This document shows positions 63,930-64,000 of a stretch of 64,000 bases of DNA, one piece after another; the first letter of the stretch is position 1, and every line of letters starts with the position of its first letter. The notes beneath the pieces were generated by a model. That model had not been told where the DNA came from. It did no database searches and was given only the letters and a program-made list of their open reading frames with translations. The DNA is taken from the NCBI GenBank assembly GCA_947630875.1, contig CANRJG010000002.1, positions 37,979-101,978 of the forward strand, read 5' to 3'. The stretch comes from an uncultured Lachnospiraceae bacterium (GTDB lineage Bacteria; Bacillota; Clostridia; Lachnospirales; Lachnospiraceae). The position numbers and the translations under genes are program-made.

Positions 63930-64000
63930 TGCGGACATAAAGTTGGACTAATCATACGACCAATCCTAAACTCTGTCGGTACTCCCAAGGACTCATATTT
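63930..64000 (-). mobile_element. End of an IS3-family insertion sequence (partial)
   Basis: From about 63930 (TGCGGACATAAAGTTGGACT) to the right edge, the DNA looks like an IS terminus followed by the transposase 3' end. The exact outer border and target-site duplication cannot be fixed without the other end. Confidence 0.65.
63952..64000 (-). CDS. IS3-family transposase (OrfB, integrase type), C-terminal fragment
   Basis: Fifteen codons and a TGA stop remain in the window: NMSPWEYRQSLGLVV, the standard end of OrfB transposases in the IS150 group of IS3 elements (MSPxEYR). The gene continues past the right edge. Confidence 0.8.
   Translation of the reverse strand, partial: NMSPWEYRQSLGLVV

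Overview
The window reads as a chromosomal segment of an anaerobic Clostridia species, most likely Lachnospiraceae. The grounds are gene order (hrcA-grpE, rimP-nusA-ylxR-ylxQ-infB-rbfA-nrnA-truB/ribF-rpsO-pnp, alr next to mazF, PadR beside DUF2812), AGGAGG ribosome sites, Bacillus-type LexA and CIRCE operators, and a dockerin-bearing secreted esterase. This assignment is inferred from content; no database was searched. Coding density is very high, most genes lie on the minus strand, and no stretch above 300 bases lacks a gene.

Layout, left to right. 1-1481: start of the class I heat-shock operon (hrcA, 5' part of grpE) with promoter and CIRCE. 1515-9146: an intracellular sugar-utilisation block (FGGY kinase, split transketolase, fucose-isomerase-like protein, GH29 fucosidase, SGNH-type acetylesterase), ending at a strong terminator. 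9186-15871: a complete F1Fo ATP synthase operon (atpIBEFHAGDC) whose c subunit carries a two-carboxylate Na+-type site and whose epsilon subunit lacks its C-terminal domain. 15896-21922: amidase, YebC, LeuS and a YkuD-fold protein without catalytic residues, behind a consensus promoter. 21940-31219: MazF toxin, Alr, NAD(P)HX repair enzyme, Rex, a TgpA-like transglutaminase-fold protein without its cysteine, DUF58, MoxR and DUF1015. 31274-38783: serA, serC, yajC, tgt, a lactonase, trpS and a GH13 protein with mutated catalytic residues.

38885-40425: a plus-strand DRE-TIM condensing enzyme ((Re)-citrate synthase/isopropylmalate synthase type) converging on pnp across a shared terminator. 40440-51452: the translation/transcription-factor operon, with TruB and RibF fused in one reading frame. 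51464-52570: a secreted dockerin-SGNH esterase. 52728-52799: tRNA-Glu(CTC). 52836-56250: a PadR-controlled set (PadR, DUF2812 membrane protein, Y-family polymerase, YolD-like protein). 56326-57041: a HEPN/MNT toxin-antitoxin pair. 57150-58135: a LexA-box operon of an unknown 97-residue protein plus CinA. 58132-61321: a heterodimeric ABC exporter. 61608-63251: an ECF-type sigma factor with a long C-terminal extension. 63312-63875: a flavin reductase-like protein. 63930-64000: the end of an IS3-family element.

The most unusual points are: three enzyme-fold proteins that have each lost catalytic residues (YkuD, transglutaminase, GH13); the TruB-RibF fusion; the SOS-controlled unknown gene with cinA; the unbroken run from the ATP synthase operon into the sugar block; and a sugar pathway that pairs an isomerase and kinase with a split transketolase but no aldolase.
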